64,000 nt of DNA from NCBI RefSeq assembly GCF_001458315.1, contig NZ_CYRX01000026.1, positions 1 to 64,000 of the forward strand. Reading direction: 5' to 3'. The position numbers and the translations under genes were made by a program. The notes below the pieces were generated by a model. It did no database searches. It saw only the letters and a program-made list of their open reading frames with translations, and had not been told where the DNA came from. The stretch's first letter is position 1. Each line of letters opens with the position of its first letter. The DNA is from Thalassobacter stenotrophicus (GTDB taxonomy: Bacteria > Pseudomonadota > Alphaproteobacteria > Rhodobacterales > Rhodobacteraceae). Of the stretch, positions 1-8,343 are shown one piece after another.

Positions 1-104
1 CCACGCTGGCTTCACGTAGTGAATCCCCTCATGATGGGATTTGTGCAACAAAGCCTTTGCGTAGCCATTTCGGTGCGCAGTTATTCCAGCAGAAGGACGC
101 TGCC

Positions 105-2132
105 ATGTCTCCTCGTGACGAGATCATCCACTCTGATGAATTCGGCAATAAAGCCGAAGCCTTCGAAGCCTTTGACGACATTCCCACCAACCCCAACCTG
201 TCCACGACCATCGGCGATGTGATCAACACGCGCTATGGCCGCCGTGACGTGTTGCGCGGGGCGTTGGGTGTGTCTGCGACGACCGCCCTTTTCGGGACCT
301 CCGCCCTTGTGGCGCCTACCTCCGCCAACGCCAGCACCGCCGCCGACAGCCGCTATATTTTTGATGAGCTGCAATGGGGCAACGACGAAGCCCACCACAT
401 CGCAGAGGGTTATAACGCCGACGTTCTAGTGCGCTGGGGTGACCCGATCACTGCAGATGCCCCTGAATTCGACGTAATGAATCAAACCGCTGCGGCACAG
501 TCCCAGCAGTTTGGCTACAACAACGATTACGTCGGTTTCGCCGAGATTGAGCCCGGCCGCGGCATGTTGTGCGTGAACCATGAATACACCAACGAAGAAG
601 TCATGTTCCCCGGTCTTGGCCGTCAGGACCGCGACGGTTTCAAGGGGATGACCCGTGATCTGGTGGATATCGAAATGGCCGCCCACGGTGGGTCCGTGTT
701 TGAAATCGTAAAATCCGCAGAGGGCGCGTGGTCAGTGAACCGCAATAACCCCGCCAACCGCCGGATCACAGCTAACACCCCGATGACCTTTGATGGCCCC
801 GCTGCGGGCAACCCACGTCTTCGTACCTCTGCCGACCCTGCCGGGATGACCGTCTTGGGGACAATCAACAACTGTGCCGGCGGTATGACGCCATGGGGCA
901 CCTACCTGATGGCCGAGGAGAACTTTCACGGCTATTTCTGGTCGGACGTCGTAGACAGCGAAGGCAAGGTCGACATCTCGGCACAGCCCGAGGCCGAAAG
1001 CATGAAACGCTACGGTGTGCCCGGGCGTTGGTACGCTTGGGGCCAGTACCACGACCGTTTCAACATCGACAAAGAACCGAATGAGCCGAACCGCTTTGGC
1101 TACATCGTTGAGGTCGACCCACTGAACCCGGATGCGATGCCCATCAAGCACACGGCCTTGGGTCGGTTCCGCCACGAAGGTGCCGAAGCCATTGTCGCCG
1201 CTGATGGCAAATTGGTGATCTATTCAGGCGACGATAATCGGTTCGATTACCAATACAAATGGGTCTCAGCTGAGGCCGTAACATCCGAAAACAGCCACTT
1301 TGGGTCCACGCTCTTGTCCGAAGGCACATTGTATGTCGCGCGCTTTAACGCCGATGGCGTGGTGGACTGGCTGCCGTTGGTTCATGGCCAAGGCCCGCTC
1401 ACGGCGGAAAACGGGTTCGACAGCCAAGCGGATATCGCAATTGATACCCGCATGGCGGCAGACGCGTTGGGAGCTACTCCGATGGATCGCCCTGAGGATG
1501 CTCAGCCCGGTCCAAACGGCACCGCGTACCTGATGCTCACCAACAACTCGCGCCGCAAGCCCGAGCAGGTGGATGCCGCCAACCCGCGCCCACAAAGCAA
1601 CTTTGGTCACATCATCGAAATTAAGGAAGATGGCGAAAACCACTCAGCCACCAAAGGCACGTGGGACATCGTTGTTCTGTGCGGCGATCCAACAATTGCT
1701 GACGTTGGTGCACGTTGGAACCCTGAGACAAGCGAGAATGGCTGGTTCTCATCGCCCGACAACTGCGCGTTTGATGACAGCGGGCGGCTTTGGATTTCGA
1801 CGGACCAAGGCTCTGGCTGGGGACGTACCGGAAAATCGGACGGCCTGTATTCCTTGGAAACAGAGGGCGACCTGCGCGGTCACTCCAAGCTGTTTTTCCG
1901 CTGCCCCGTGGGCGGAGAGTTGTGCGGCCCCTACTTTGCCGACAACTCCGAGACGCTGTTCCTTGCGGTGCAGCACCCCGGAACCGACGGCACCAAGGAT
2001 TTGGTAGGCTTTGAGCGCGCATCGACCTTTGAGGACCCAGCCACACGCTGGCCTGATTTTGAGCCGAACATGCCGCCTCGCCCCTCAGTGGTCGTGGTCA
2101 CCAAAGAAGGCGGCGGCAAGATCGCGGTCTAG
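105..2132 (+). CDS. phoX: PhoX-family phosphatase, Tat-exported
   Basis: This 675-residue protein belongs to the DUF839/PhoX family of calcium/iron-dependent alkaline phosphatases, which release phosphate from organic esters in the periplasm. The twin-arginine motif RRDVLRG lies at residues 46-52, followed by a hydrophobic stretch and a likely cleavage site after PTSANA near residue 76. The family motif GGMTPWGTYLMAEEN is seen in the middle of the protein. The ATG at 105 is preceded by AGAAGGA at 8 bases, so it is preferred to an in-frame TTG at 57. No Pho box was recognised in the 104 upstream bases, which hold only a 6-bp inverted repeat (22-41). The family call is firm; the substrate is inferred from the family. 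Confidence 0.88.
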   Translation: MSPRDEIIHSDEFGNKAEAFEAFDDIPTNPNLSTTIGDVINTRYGRRDVLRGALGVSATTALFGTSALVAPTSANASTAADSRYIFDELQWGNDEAHHIAEGYNADVLVRWGDPITADAPEFDVMNQTAAAQSQQFGYNNDYVGFAEIEPGRGMLCVNHEYTNEEVMFPGLGRQDRDGFKGMTRDLVDIEMAAHGGSVFEIVKSAEGAWSVNRNNPANRRITANTPMTFDGPAAGNPRLRTSADPAGMTVLGTINNCAGGMTPWGTYLMAEENFHGYFWSDVVDSEGKVDISAQPEAESMKRYGVPGRWYAWGQYHDRFNIDKEPNEPNRFGYIVEVDPLNPDAMPIKHTALGRFRHEGAEAIVAADGKLVIYSGDDNRFDYQYKWVSAEAVTSENSHFGSTLLSEGTLYVARFNADGVVDWLPLVHGQGPLTAENGFDSQADIAIDTRMAADALGATPMDRPEDAQPGPNGTAYLMLTNNSRRKPEQVDAANPRPQSNFGHIIEIKEDGENHSATKGTWDIVVLCGDPTIADVGARWNPETSENGWFSSPDNCAFDDSGRLWISTDQGSGWGRTGKSDGLYSLETEGDLRGHSKLFFRCPVGGELCGPYFADNSETLFLAVQHPGTDGTKDLVGFERASTFEDPATRWPDFEPNMPPRPSVVVVTKEGGGKIAV

Positions 2133-2153
2133 TTCCCATAAGATACGTCGAGA

Positions 2154-2181
2154 GGCCCCGGCAAACGCTGGGGCCTTTTTT
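2154..2181 (+). terminator. Rho-independent terminator of phoX
   Basis: A 9-bp stem with one G-T wobble (GGCCCCGGC against GCTGGGGCC, loop AAAC) is followed by six T residues. It lies 22 bases after the phoX stop. Confidence 0.85.
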
Positions 2182-2384
2182 CATTGGGTCCTTTGGCGCA
2201 ATGTCGCAACCCGTTCAAACCGGTCGAATTGTGGGGCCATTGTGCACCATTCACCTTCGGCTAAAACCCAGTGGGTATCTCGATCAGTGGCGTGAATGAT
2301 AATGCGATCCTCGCTCATGGTCATGCCGCTGCTTGCAATAATCAGGTTCAAAAAGACCGCGAGGGCTTCTGTCGTTAAACACAT
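2181..2384 (-). CDS. Small hypothetical protein, 67 aa
   Basis: This frame starts at an ATG preceded by AAGGAAC at a normal distance (minus strand) and encodes 67 residues. The first part is hydrophobic (residues 2-16) and the rest is polar with Trp and Arg residues. It shows no motif I recognise. It converges on phoX and its stop sits on the phoX terminator T-run. The ribosome-binding site is the main support; it could be a chance frame. Confidence 0.45.
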   Translation of the reverse strand: MCLTTEALAVFLNLIIASSGMTMSEDRIIIHATDRDTHWVLAEGEWCTMAPQFDRFERVATLRQRTQ

Positions 2385-2660
2385 ACTCAGGTTCCTTTCA
2401 GAGGGCCCAAGTGTTCTTCCGACGATGAGCCCGTGATCAAAAACCTCCCGGGAACAGCCTCCCACGGAACCATTAGAAAATCATTAACCAATGCTGCGGC
2501 GCAGCAATTTCAACAAATGCAAGCGTTCAACCAATGATTTTCGCCCATTTCATAGGCGGTTTGATGTCGATACGCGCAGCCACAGGCTTTGCGCGATCTG
2601 TCACATCCGTCAGCCCGCCGCCCCTTGGTAAATTCAATTAACCAAAGGACACCATACCCC

Positions 2661-4343
2661 ATGCCCGCAAATCTGATCGCCCGTTTGACCGAAATCCTTG
2701 GCACAAAACGTGTGTTAACCAGCCCCTCCGCCACGGAACGGTACCGCCAAGGCTTTCGATCCGGTGGGGGCGACGCGCTTGCGGTTTGCCTGCCCCAGAC
2801 GCTGTTTGAACAATGGCAGGTGATCGAAGCCTGCGTGGATGCCGACACAATTGTCATTATGCAAGCCGCCAACACAGGCTTGACCGAAGGCTCAACCCCA
2901 AGCGGCACCTATGACCGGGATGTGGTGATCATCAGCACCCTCGCGCTGGACACCATTCACGTCTTGCCTGGGGCAGAACAGGTCGTGGCCCTGCCGGGTG
3001 CCACCCTTTTCACCCTGGAAAACGCGCTAAAGCCGCTGGGCCGTGTTCCGCATTCTGAAATTGGCTCGTCCTGTTTGGGCGCCTCAGTGATCGGCGGCAT
3101 TTGCAACAATTCTGGCGGCGCATTGGTAAAACGCGGCCCCGCCTACACCGAACTGGCGCTGTACGCCCAGCGCACTGCGGACGGCACATTGCATCTTGTG
3201 AACAACCTCGGCATCGACCTTGGCGATACGCCCGAAGAGATCCTGAACAACGCAGAGGCAGGCAAGTGGCGCGATGTGCAGCGCCCGCAAAAACTGGCCT
3301 CAGACCGGGAATACGCCGCGCGCGTCCGCGAGGTCGATGCAGACACCCCCGCCCGCTACAACGCCGACCCGCGACGCTTGCATGAAGCGTCGGGATGCGC
3401 AGGAAAGATCGCGGTGTTTGCCGTGCGGCTGGACACATTCCCCACCGCCGATGCCACGCAGGTTTTCTACATCGGCACGAATGAAACCGCGCGCCTAACC
3501 AATCTACGCCGCGCCCTCCTGACAGAGATGAGCGACCTGCCCGTGCTGGCGGAATACATGCACAAAGACATCTACGACATTTCCGAAAGCCACGGGCGCG
3601 ACACGTTCCGCATGATCGAATGGCTGGGCACGGACCGCCTTCCGCAATTATTTGCTATGAAGGGGCGCGTGGATGCCATCGGTAATCGCCTGCCGTTTGT
3701 GCCCAACAACGTGAGCGATTGGTTGATGCAGTTCGCCTTTGCGCTGTTCCCGTCGCACCTGCCCAAGTTCATGCGCGGCATGCGTCAAAGCTATGAACAC
3801 TACTTAATCCTTAAGGTCGAAGGTCCGGGCATTGCAGAGGCTGAGGCGATCTTAGAGCGGGTGTTTGCAGAGGAAGGCGCCTATCGCAAATGCACCGAAG
3901 CAGAGGGCAAAAAGGCACTGCTACACCGGTTTGCCGCCGCAGGTGCCGCAGCCCGCTACGCCGCCGTACACCCCGGCCCGGTTGAGGATATCCTCGCGCT
4001 GGATATCGCGCTGCGCCGCAACGATGAGGATTGGTTTGAAGAACTGCCCGATGAAATTAACCAGCACCTGAGCCACAGGCTCTATTACGGGCATTTCCTG
4101 TGCCACGTGTTTCACCAAGACTACATCGTCAAAGCCCACGGCGACCCCAAAGCGATCAAGGCCGCAATGCTGGAATTGCTGTCGGAACGGGGTGCAAAGT
4201 ACCCTGCGGAGCATAATGTCGGGCACCTGTATGAAGCCGAGCCAGCGTTAAAAGAGCATTATGAAACATTGGACCCCACCAATACGTTCAACCCCGGCAT
4301 CGGGAAAACGTCCAAGACCAAGCAGCCGATTGCGGCGGAATAG
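2661..4343 (+). CDS. dld: Quinone-dependent D-lactate dehydrogenase (FAD)
   Basis: The 560-residue product matches respiratory D-lactate dehydrogenase, a peripheral membrane flavoenzyme that oxidises D-lactate to pyruvate and passes electrons to quinone. The FAD-binding PCMH domain is in the N-terminal half, with the segments MQAANTGLTEGSTPSG and GSSCLGASVIGGICNNSGG. The C-terminal half carries the Dld-type substrate and membrane-binding region, ending in LDPTNTFNPGIGKTSK as in this family. The ATG at 2661 was chosen because homology begins there. An AAGGAC lies 11 bases upstream; an upstream in-frame start at 2589 would add non-conserved residues. It converges on the AEC permease 2 bases away, with no clear terminator between. 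Confidence 0.88.
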   Translation: MPANLIARLTEILGTKRVLTSPSATERYRQGFRSGGGDALAVCLPQTLFEQWQVIEACVDADTIVIMQAANTGLTEGSTPSGTYDRDVVIISTLALDTIHVLPGAEQVVALPGATLFTLENALKPLGRVPHSEIGSSCLGASVIGGICNNSGGALVKRGPAYTELALYAQRTADGTLHLVNNLGIDLGDTPEEILNNAEAGKWRDVQRPQKLASDREYAARVREVDADTPARYNADPRRLHEASGCAGKIAVFAVRLDTFPTADATQVFYIGTNETARLTNLRRALLTEMSDLPVLAEYMHKDIYDISESHGRDTFRMIEWLGTDRLPQLFAMKGRVDAIGNRLPFVPNNVSDWLMQFAFALFPSHLPKFMRGMRQSYEHYLILKVEGPGIAEAEAILERVFAEEGAYRKCTEAEGKKALLHRFAAAGAAARYAAVHPGPVEDILALDIALRRNDEDWFEELPDEINQHLSHRLYYGHFLCHVFHQDYIVKAHGDPKAIKAAMLELLSERGAKYPAEHNVGHLYEAEPALKEHYETLDPTNTFNPGIGKTSKTKQPIAAE

Positions 4344-4345
4344 CG

Positions 4346-5278
4346 TTAGGAGAGCGGGCTAAGCCAGCCGATCACAAGCGAGACTGTCACGATGGACACA
4401 GCCGTCGTGACCAAAATTGCGGCGGATACACGCGCGGGGGCCACGTTGTAATACTGTGCCAGCATGTAGACGTTGCCCGCAACTGGCAGCGCGGAGGCGG
4501 AAATCATCACCACGGCCGCAAAGGGCTCGACCGGGAACAACACAAGGGCTGCTAAGGCGACGGACAGCGGATGCAGCACCAGTTTACAAAAGCTGAGCCA
4601 AGCCGCGACCTCGATACGTTCCGCCGACTTGCCCGCCAATGATGCCCCGATAGCAAACAGCGCACCGGGCGTGGCAGCCGCACCCAGCAAGGACAGGAAT
4701 TCGTTCACTGGGGCGTACAGCTCTCGGCCCGAGTAGGACCACATCAACCCCAACACGATCGAGACGATCATGGGGTTTTTCAAAAGCCCGAGGCCCACAG
4801 TTTTGAATACGCCCAATGACATGCGCCCATCGCGCGAACCCGTGATCAGGATCACAATCAGCGATGAGAAAACGATCAAGTCCGTCGCTAAGACCATCAA
4901 CATTGGGCCTGCTGCGGCTTCTCCCAACAACAAAACGAGCATTGGGATGCCGAGAAAGCCGACGTTGCCGATGATCGCCACTTGCGCCTCAATCGCGGCT
5001 TCAGCGACCGATAGCCCCCGCCAAAACGCAACCGCCGTGGCCAATAAGTAAACGACGCCACACCCCCAAAGGTACGCCCCCACAAACCCGGGATCAAAGA
5101 TATCCGACAGCGACAGGTTCGCCGCAAAGTTGAACAGCATCGCGGATAGGGCGAAGAAAAACACGAACTTAGTGAGGTATGCCGTCGCCTCAGGCGTGAA
5201 AAAGCCCCGACGCCCGGCAAGATAGCCAAGGCCAATAATCCCAAAAAAGGGAAGTGTTTTGAGGAATATGTCCAACAT
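4346..5278 (-). CDS. AEC-family (auxin efflux carrier-like) permease
   Basis: This 310-residue integral membrane protein has about ten hydrophobic segments spread over its length and the AEC/malonate-transporter pattern, with a conserved segment AIIGNVGFLGIPMLVLLLGE in the middle. Bacterial members move organic acids or other anions. The substrate cannot be told from sequence; the neighbouring lactate dehydrogenase makes a carboxylate plausible, but the two genes are convergent and so not an operon. The ATG at 5278 gives the family's usual length. Confidence 0.8.
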   Translation of the reverse strand: MLDIFLKTLPFFGIIGLGYLAGRRGFFTPEATAYLTKFVFFFALSAMLFNFAANLSLSDIFDPGFVGAYLWGCGVVYLLATAVAFWRGLSVAEAAIEAQVAIIGNVGFLGIPMLVLLLGEAAAGPMLMVLATDLIVFSSLIVILITGSRDGRMSLGVFKTVGLGLLKNPMIVSIVLGLMWSYSGRELYAPVNEFLSLLGAAATPGALFAIGASLAGKSAERIEVAAWLSFCKLVLHPLSVALAALVLFPVEPFAAVVMISASALPVAGNVYMLAQYYNVAPARVSAAILVTTAVSIVTVSLVIGWLSPLS

Positions 5279-5371
5279 TAACCGAGAGCTATCCCAGTGC
5301 GCGGGGGGCGTCTAGGCTTGCTGATGGCAAAAGCGGTTGTGTGGGTGTGCACATCGGGCTGCGCGAAAAAG

Positions 5372-5387
5372 TGAACCGTTGAGTTCA
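5372..5387. promoter_or_regulatory. Candidate TetR operator, copy 1
   Basis: TGAACCGTTGAGTTCA is an inverted repeat with TGAAC and GTTCA arms and a 6-base spacer. A close relative occurs immediately upstream of the tetR-type gene (5785-5800). The role is inferred from the shared pattern. Confidence 0.5.
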
Positions 5388-5435
5388 TTTTTATATTGCT
5401 AGACGGATCGGTTCAAATTATCCAGTCAAATACGA

Positions 5436-5450
5436 ACTGAACAGTTCAGT
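5436..5450. promoter_or_regulatory. Perfect 15-bp palindrome upstream of the small secreted protein
   Basis: ACTGAACAGTTCAGT has 7-base perfect arms around one central base and lies 55 bases before the small secreted protein. It contains the same TGAAC and GTTCA half-sites as the elements at 5372 and 5785 but with a 1-base spacer. It is a probable repressor-binding site. Confidence 0.5.
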
Positions 5451-5505
5451 ATTTACACAACTCTCGGCACAACACACCGACAATTGCACGCGAAAGGTCA
5501 TTCAT

Positions 5506-5688
5506 ATGAAACTCCTCCCCCTCCTGATTGCTCTCTCCCTTGGGCTTGCCGCCGTCGCTCCCGCGGTGCAGGCCTCGACCTTGATAGGCACGGCTTGGGA
5601 CACGCCGCTTGTTTTCCCCCAACAAGACAGCGCCCCCGTCGTCAAATCCGGCCGGACCGGACAGACACCCCAAACCACGGGCAAATAG
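5506..5688 (+). CDS. Small secreted protein, 60 aa, unknown function
   Basis: The product begins with a textbook Sec signal peptide (Met-Lys, then a Leu/Ala-rich core, then AVQA near residue 23). It leaves a mature peptide of only about 37 residues with no cysteine, rich in Thr, Gln, Pro and Gly. The gene is a single transcription unit: palindromic sites lie upstream and a very strong terminator follows 20 bases after the stop. I see no clear Shine-Dalgarno sequence before the ATG. No family is recognised. The adjacent TetR gene and shared half-sites suggest it is regulated, but the job of the peptide is unknown. Confidence 0.55.
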   Translation: MKLLPLLIALSLGLAAVAPAVQASTLIGTAWDTPLVFPQQDSAPVVKSGRTGQTPQTTGK

Positions 5689-5706
5689 CCCACTTTCAAG
5701 GTCCCC

Positions 5707-5744
5707 AAGAGGCATCCGGAGTTACCGCTCCGGGTGCCTCTTTT
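5707..5744 (+). terminator. Strong rho-independent terminator
   Basis: A 15-bp stem (one T-G wobble) with loop TTACCG is followed by TTTT. It closes the transcript of the small secreted protein and separates it from the TetR gene. Confidence 0.85.
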
Positions 5745-5784
5745 CGTATTGCGTGGCTTTCCACCGGCGAACGCTTGCTTGAAG

Positions 5785-5800
5785 TGAACCGTGTCGTTTA
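5785..5800. promoter_or_regulatory. Candidate TetR operator, copy 2 (autoregulatory)
   Basis: TGAACCGTGTCGTTTA repeats the arrangement at 5372-5387 (TGAACCGT, then GTT-A with the same spacing). It lies 30 bases upstream of the regulator's start, as expected for autorepression. Confidence 0.45.
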
Positions 5801-5829
5801 CAATCAACCGCAAGAAGAGGGAGAGACCG

Positions 5830-6450
5830 ATGGAAGTAGAGAGCCTGATCAAGCGCGGCCGAAAATTCGATCAGGTGATCGACGGCGCATCGCGTGTGTT
5901 CATGGCCGAAGGGTTTGAAGGCGCAAGCGTCGACACCATCGCCCGCGAGGCTGGCGTGTCAAAAGCCACGCTCTACAGCTACTTTCCCGACAAAAAGCTA
6001 CTATTCATCGAGGTCGCGCAGCGTGAGATAACGCGCCAAGCCAGCCTGATTGCGGAAATCGATCACGATGGCCTCAGCGCCCGTGAGGTTTTGACCCAAA
6101 TCGGAACCAATCTAGCGACGCTCCTGATGTCGAAGTTCGGGATCAGCGTGTACCGCGTTGTAATCGCCGAAGCCGGGCGTTTCCCCGAAATCGGGCAGCA
6201 GTTCTATTGCCAAGGCCCCTGCGTGACAGTCGATCGCATGATGGCATTTTTCAAACATGCAGAGGATCGGGGTGAGCTAAAGGTCGAGGACCCGCACCTT
6301 GCCGCCCATCAATTCGCCGAACTGTGTAAGGCGGACTGTTTTTTCGAGGTGCTTTTGGGGATCAAGTCGAGCGTTTCAGCCGAGGATATCAAGCGGGTTG
6401 TCGACAGCGCGGTTGAGATGTTCCTGACGCGCTACGGCACAGCCGCCTAG
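5830..6450 (+). CDS. TetR/AcrR-family transcriptional regulator
   Basis: The 206-residue protein has the TetR N-terminal helix-turn-helix (about residues 12-58), including VDTIAREAGVSKATLYSYFP, which is nearly a family consensus. The ligand-binding C-terminal half has no recognisable specificity; it resembles AefR-like TetR proteins. The ATG at 5830 follows AGAGGGAGA; an upstream in-frame ATG at 5791 lacks this and would add non-family residues. It probably controls itself and the small secreted protein through the TGAAC-type elements at 5372, 5436 and 5785. Convergent with the alcohol dehydrogenase. Confidence 0.85.
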   Translation: MEVESLIKRGRKFDQVIDGASRVFMAEGFEGASVDTIAREAGVSKATLYSYFPDKKLLFIEVAQREITRQASLIAEIDHDGLSAREVLTQIGTNLATLLMSKFGISVYRVVIAEAGRFPEIGQQFYCQGPCVTVDRMMAFFKHAEDRGELKVEDPHLAAHQFAELCKADCFFEVLLGIKSSVSAEDIKRVVDSAVEMFLTRYGTAA

Positions 6451-6453
6451 CAA

Positions 6454-6477
6454 AGGGGCGAGAACGCTCCCGCCCCT
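6454..6477. terminator. Bidirectional hairpin between tetR and adhC
   Basis: AGGGGCG and CGCCCCT arms (7 bp, 10-base loop) lie between two convergent genes. A short T tract follows on the plus strand and A residues precede, so it may serve both directions. Confidence 0.55.
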
Positions 6478-6483
6478 CGCATT

Positions 6484-7596
6484 TTAGTAGACCACGACTG
6501 AGCGGATGCTTTCGCCCGCGTGCATCAGGTCAAACCCTTTGTTGATGTCATTCAAGCCCATGGTGTGGGTGATCATGGGGTCAATCTCAATCTTCCCATC
6601 CATGTACCAATCCACGATCTGAGGCACGTCTGTCCGACCACGCGCACCGCCAAAGGCGGTCCCACGCCAGACCCGCCCGGTCACGAGCTGGAATGGCCGG
6701 GTTGAAATTTCGGCCCCCGCAGGTGCCACCCCGATAATGACGCTCTCGCCCCAGCCCTTGTGTGCAGACTCAAGCGCTGTGCGCATCACGTTAACATTGC
6801 CCGTCGCATCAAATGTGTAATCCGCCCCACCTTTTGTGAGGTTCACAAGGTAGGGGACCAAATCGCCCTCAACCTCGTTGGGGTTCACAAAGTCGGTCAT
6901 GCCGAACCGTGTCGCCATTTCAACCTTGGCTGGGTTTAGGTCCACGCCCACAATTTGATCCGCGCCCGCAAGCCGCAGCCCTTGGATCACGTTAAGCCCG
7001 ATGCCGCCCAGCCCAAACACAATCGCGCGCGAGCCGATTTCAACCTTGGCCGTGTTGATTACCGCGCCGATGCCAGTGGTGACACCACAGCCAATGTAGC
7101 AAATTTTGTCGAACGGCGCGTCTGGGCGCACCTTTGCCAGCGCGATTTCCGGCAAGACGGTGTGATTGGCAAACGTCGAGCAGCCCATGTAGTGCAGGAT
7201 TGGATCTCCATCCAGCGTCGAAAACCGTGAGGTCCCATCAGGCATAAGGCCCGCACCTTGGGTGGCGCGAATCGACTGGCACAGGTTGGTCTTAGGGTTG
7301 AGGCAATACTCACACTCCCGACATTCAGGCGTATACAGCGGAATGACGTGATCACCCGGCTTCAAAGACGTCACGCCGGGCCCGACCTCTAGCACAACGC
7401 CCGCGCCCTCGTGGCCCAGGATCGCCGGAAACAGCCCCTCTGGGTCCGCACCCGACAGCGTAAATTCGTCCGTATGACAAATACCTGTAGCTTTAATCTC
7501 GACCAAAACCTCACCCGCTTTGGGGCCTTCAAGGTTCACATCCATGATCTCTAGGGGTTTTCCCGCGGCGATGGCCACGGCGGCTTTTGTGCGCAT
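6484..7596 (-). CDS. adhC: Class III alcohol dehydrogenase / S-(hydroxymethyl)glutathione dehydrogenase
   Basis: This 370-residue zinc alcohol dehydrogenase is of the class III type, which oxidises the formaldehyde-glutathione adduct with NAD. The catalytic zinc ligand is in GICHTDEF (Cys40), GHEGAG follows at 61-66, and the structural zinc cysteines are at 92, 95, 98 and 106. The Rossmann motif [12 protein letters not shown] is intact. The ATG at 7596 follows GGGAGGAC at a good distance; a longer frame to 7644 has no such site. The sequence could also act as a general NAD alcohol dehydrogenase. Its usual partner fghA (S-formylglutathione hydrolase) is not adjacent. Confidence 0.83.
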   Translation of the reverse strand: MRTKAAVAIAAGKPLEIMDVNLEGPKAGEVLVEIKATGICHTDEFTLSGADPEGLFPAILGHEGAGVVLEVGPGVTSLKPGDHVIPLYTPECRECEYCLNPKTNLCQSIRATQGAGLMPDGTSRFSTLDGDPILHYMGCSTFANHTVLPEIALAKVRPDAPFDKICYIGCGVTTGIGAVINTAKVEIGSRAIVFGLGGIGLNVIQGLRLAGADQIVGVDLNPAKVEMATRFGMTDFVNPNEVEGDLVPYLVNLTKGGADYTFDATGNVNVMRTALESAHKGWGESVIIGVAPAGAEISTRPFQLVTGRVWRGTAFGGARGRTDVPQIVDWYMDGKIEIDPMITHTMGLNDINKGFDLMHAGESIRSVVVY

Positions 7597-7651
7597 AATC
7601 TGTCCTCCCGATTTGCGGGAACCTTCTGTCAAATCGCGGTCCAATGCAATT

Positions 7652-7680
7652 GTCTTGCATCAGGGGCATCCTTCCCCTAT
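7652..7680 (+). promoter_or_regulatory. Putative sigma-70 promoter of the rimP operon
   Basis: TTGCAT and TATATC are separated by 17 bases. Transcription would start near 7687 and give a leader of about 80 bases before rimP. Confidence 0.45.
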
Positions 7681-7722
7681 ATCCACCTTCAACAGCGGCG
7701 CGCCCCTGGCGCCCACCGGAAT

Positions 7723-7758
7723 ATGCAGCGGGCCGCTTGGCTCGCTTTTTTGTTTTGA
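7723..7758 (+). promoter_or_regulatory. Terminator-like hairpin and 11-codon ORF in the rimP leader
   Basis: An 8-bp stem (AGCGGGCC, loop GCTT, GGCTCGCT) at 7727-7746 followed by six T residues has the form of an intrinsic terminator, yet it lies between the putative promoter and rimP. An ATG-started frame of 11 codons (Met-Gln-Arg-Ala-Ala-Trp-Leu-Ala-Phe-Leu-Phe) runs through the hairpin and stops at 7758, touching the GAGGA that serves rimP. Attenuation is an inference. A simple terminator of upstream transcripts is the alternative. Confidence 0.45.
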
Positions 7759-7767
7759 GGACCCTTT

Positions 7768-8340
7768 TTGTCTGAACTAATCGCCAAAACCGCAATGGAT
7801 GTCCGTCTTGCTGACATCGTCACCCCAGTCATCGAAGACATGGGCTTTGAACTGGTGCGCCTGCGGCTGATGTCGGGCAAAACGCCGATCCTGCAAATCA
7901 TGGCTGAAAAACCCGAAGGCGGGATTGAGGTCGACGATTGCGCCCAGATTTCCACCGCTATCAGCGCGATCATGGATGTCGAAGACCCGATTGTGGATGA
8001 GTACACGCTTGAAGTGTCCAGCCCCGGGATCGACCGCCCTCTGACCCGGCTGAAAGATTTTGATGCTTGGAACGGCTACGTCGCCAAGATCGAAACCACC
8101 GAGATGATTGATGGCCAGCGCCGTTTCAAAGGCACGATCGCCGGCACAGAAGGTGATGAAGTTCTATTGGAAATCGAACAAGGCACCATTGGCCTCAAGT
8201 TCGAATGGCTCTCGGACGCCAAACTGGTGCTGACCGATGAGCTGATCCGTGATGTTTTGCGCGCCCGCAAGGATGCAGGTGCAATTGATGAAACCCAATT
8301 CGATGATGTTGAAACCGTCCTAGACGACGAGGAGTCCTGA
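7768..8340 (+). CDS. rimP: Ribosome maturation factor RimP
   Basis: The 190-residue protein matches RimP, which helps assemble the 30S ribosomal subunit. The conserved core [20 protein letters not shown] and the motif [14 protein letters not shown] are present. The start is probably TTG at 7768, six bases after GAGGA; the first in-frame ATG (7795) would cut the N-terminal helix. The acidic tail ([12 protein letters not shown]) is typical of alphaproteobacteria. It is the first gene of rimP-nusA-ylxR-infB, with 3 bases to nusA. Confidence 0.9.
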   Translation: MSELIAKTAMDVRLADIVTPVIEDMGFELVRLRLMSGKTPILQIMAEKPEGGIEVDDCAQISTAISAIMDVEDPIVDEYTLEVSSPGIDRPLTRLKDFDAWNGYVAKIETTEMIDGQRRFKGTIAGTEGDEVLLEIEQGTIGLKFEWLSDAKLVLTDELIRDVLRARKDAGAIDETQFDDVETVLDDEES

Positions 8341-8343
8341 GAC

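Noticed and set aside
22-41. 6-bp inverted repeat before phoX as a Pho box or terminator
   Set aside because: It has no Pho-box repeats and no T-run; too short to interpret.
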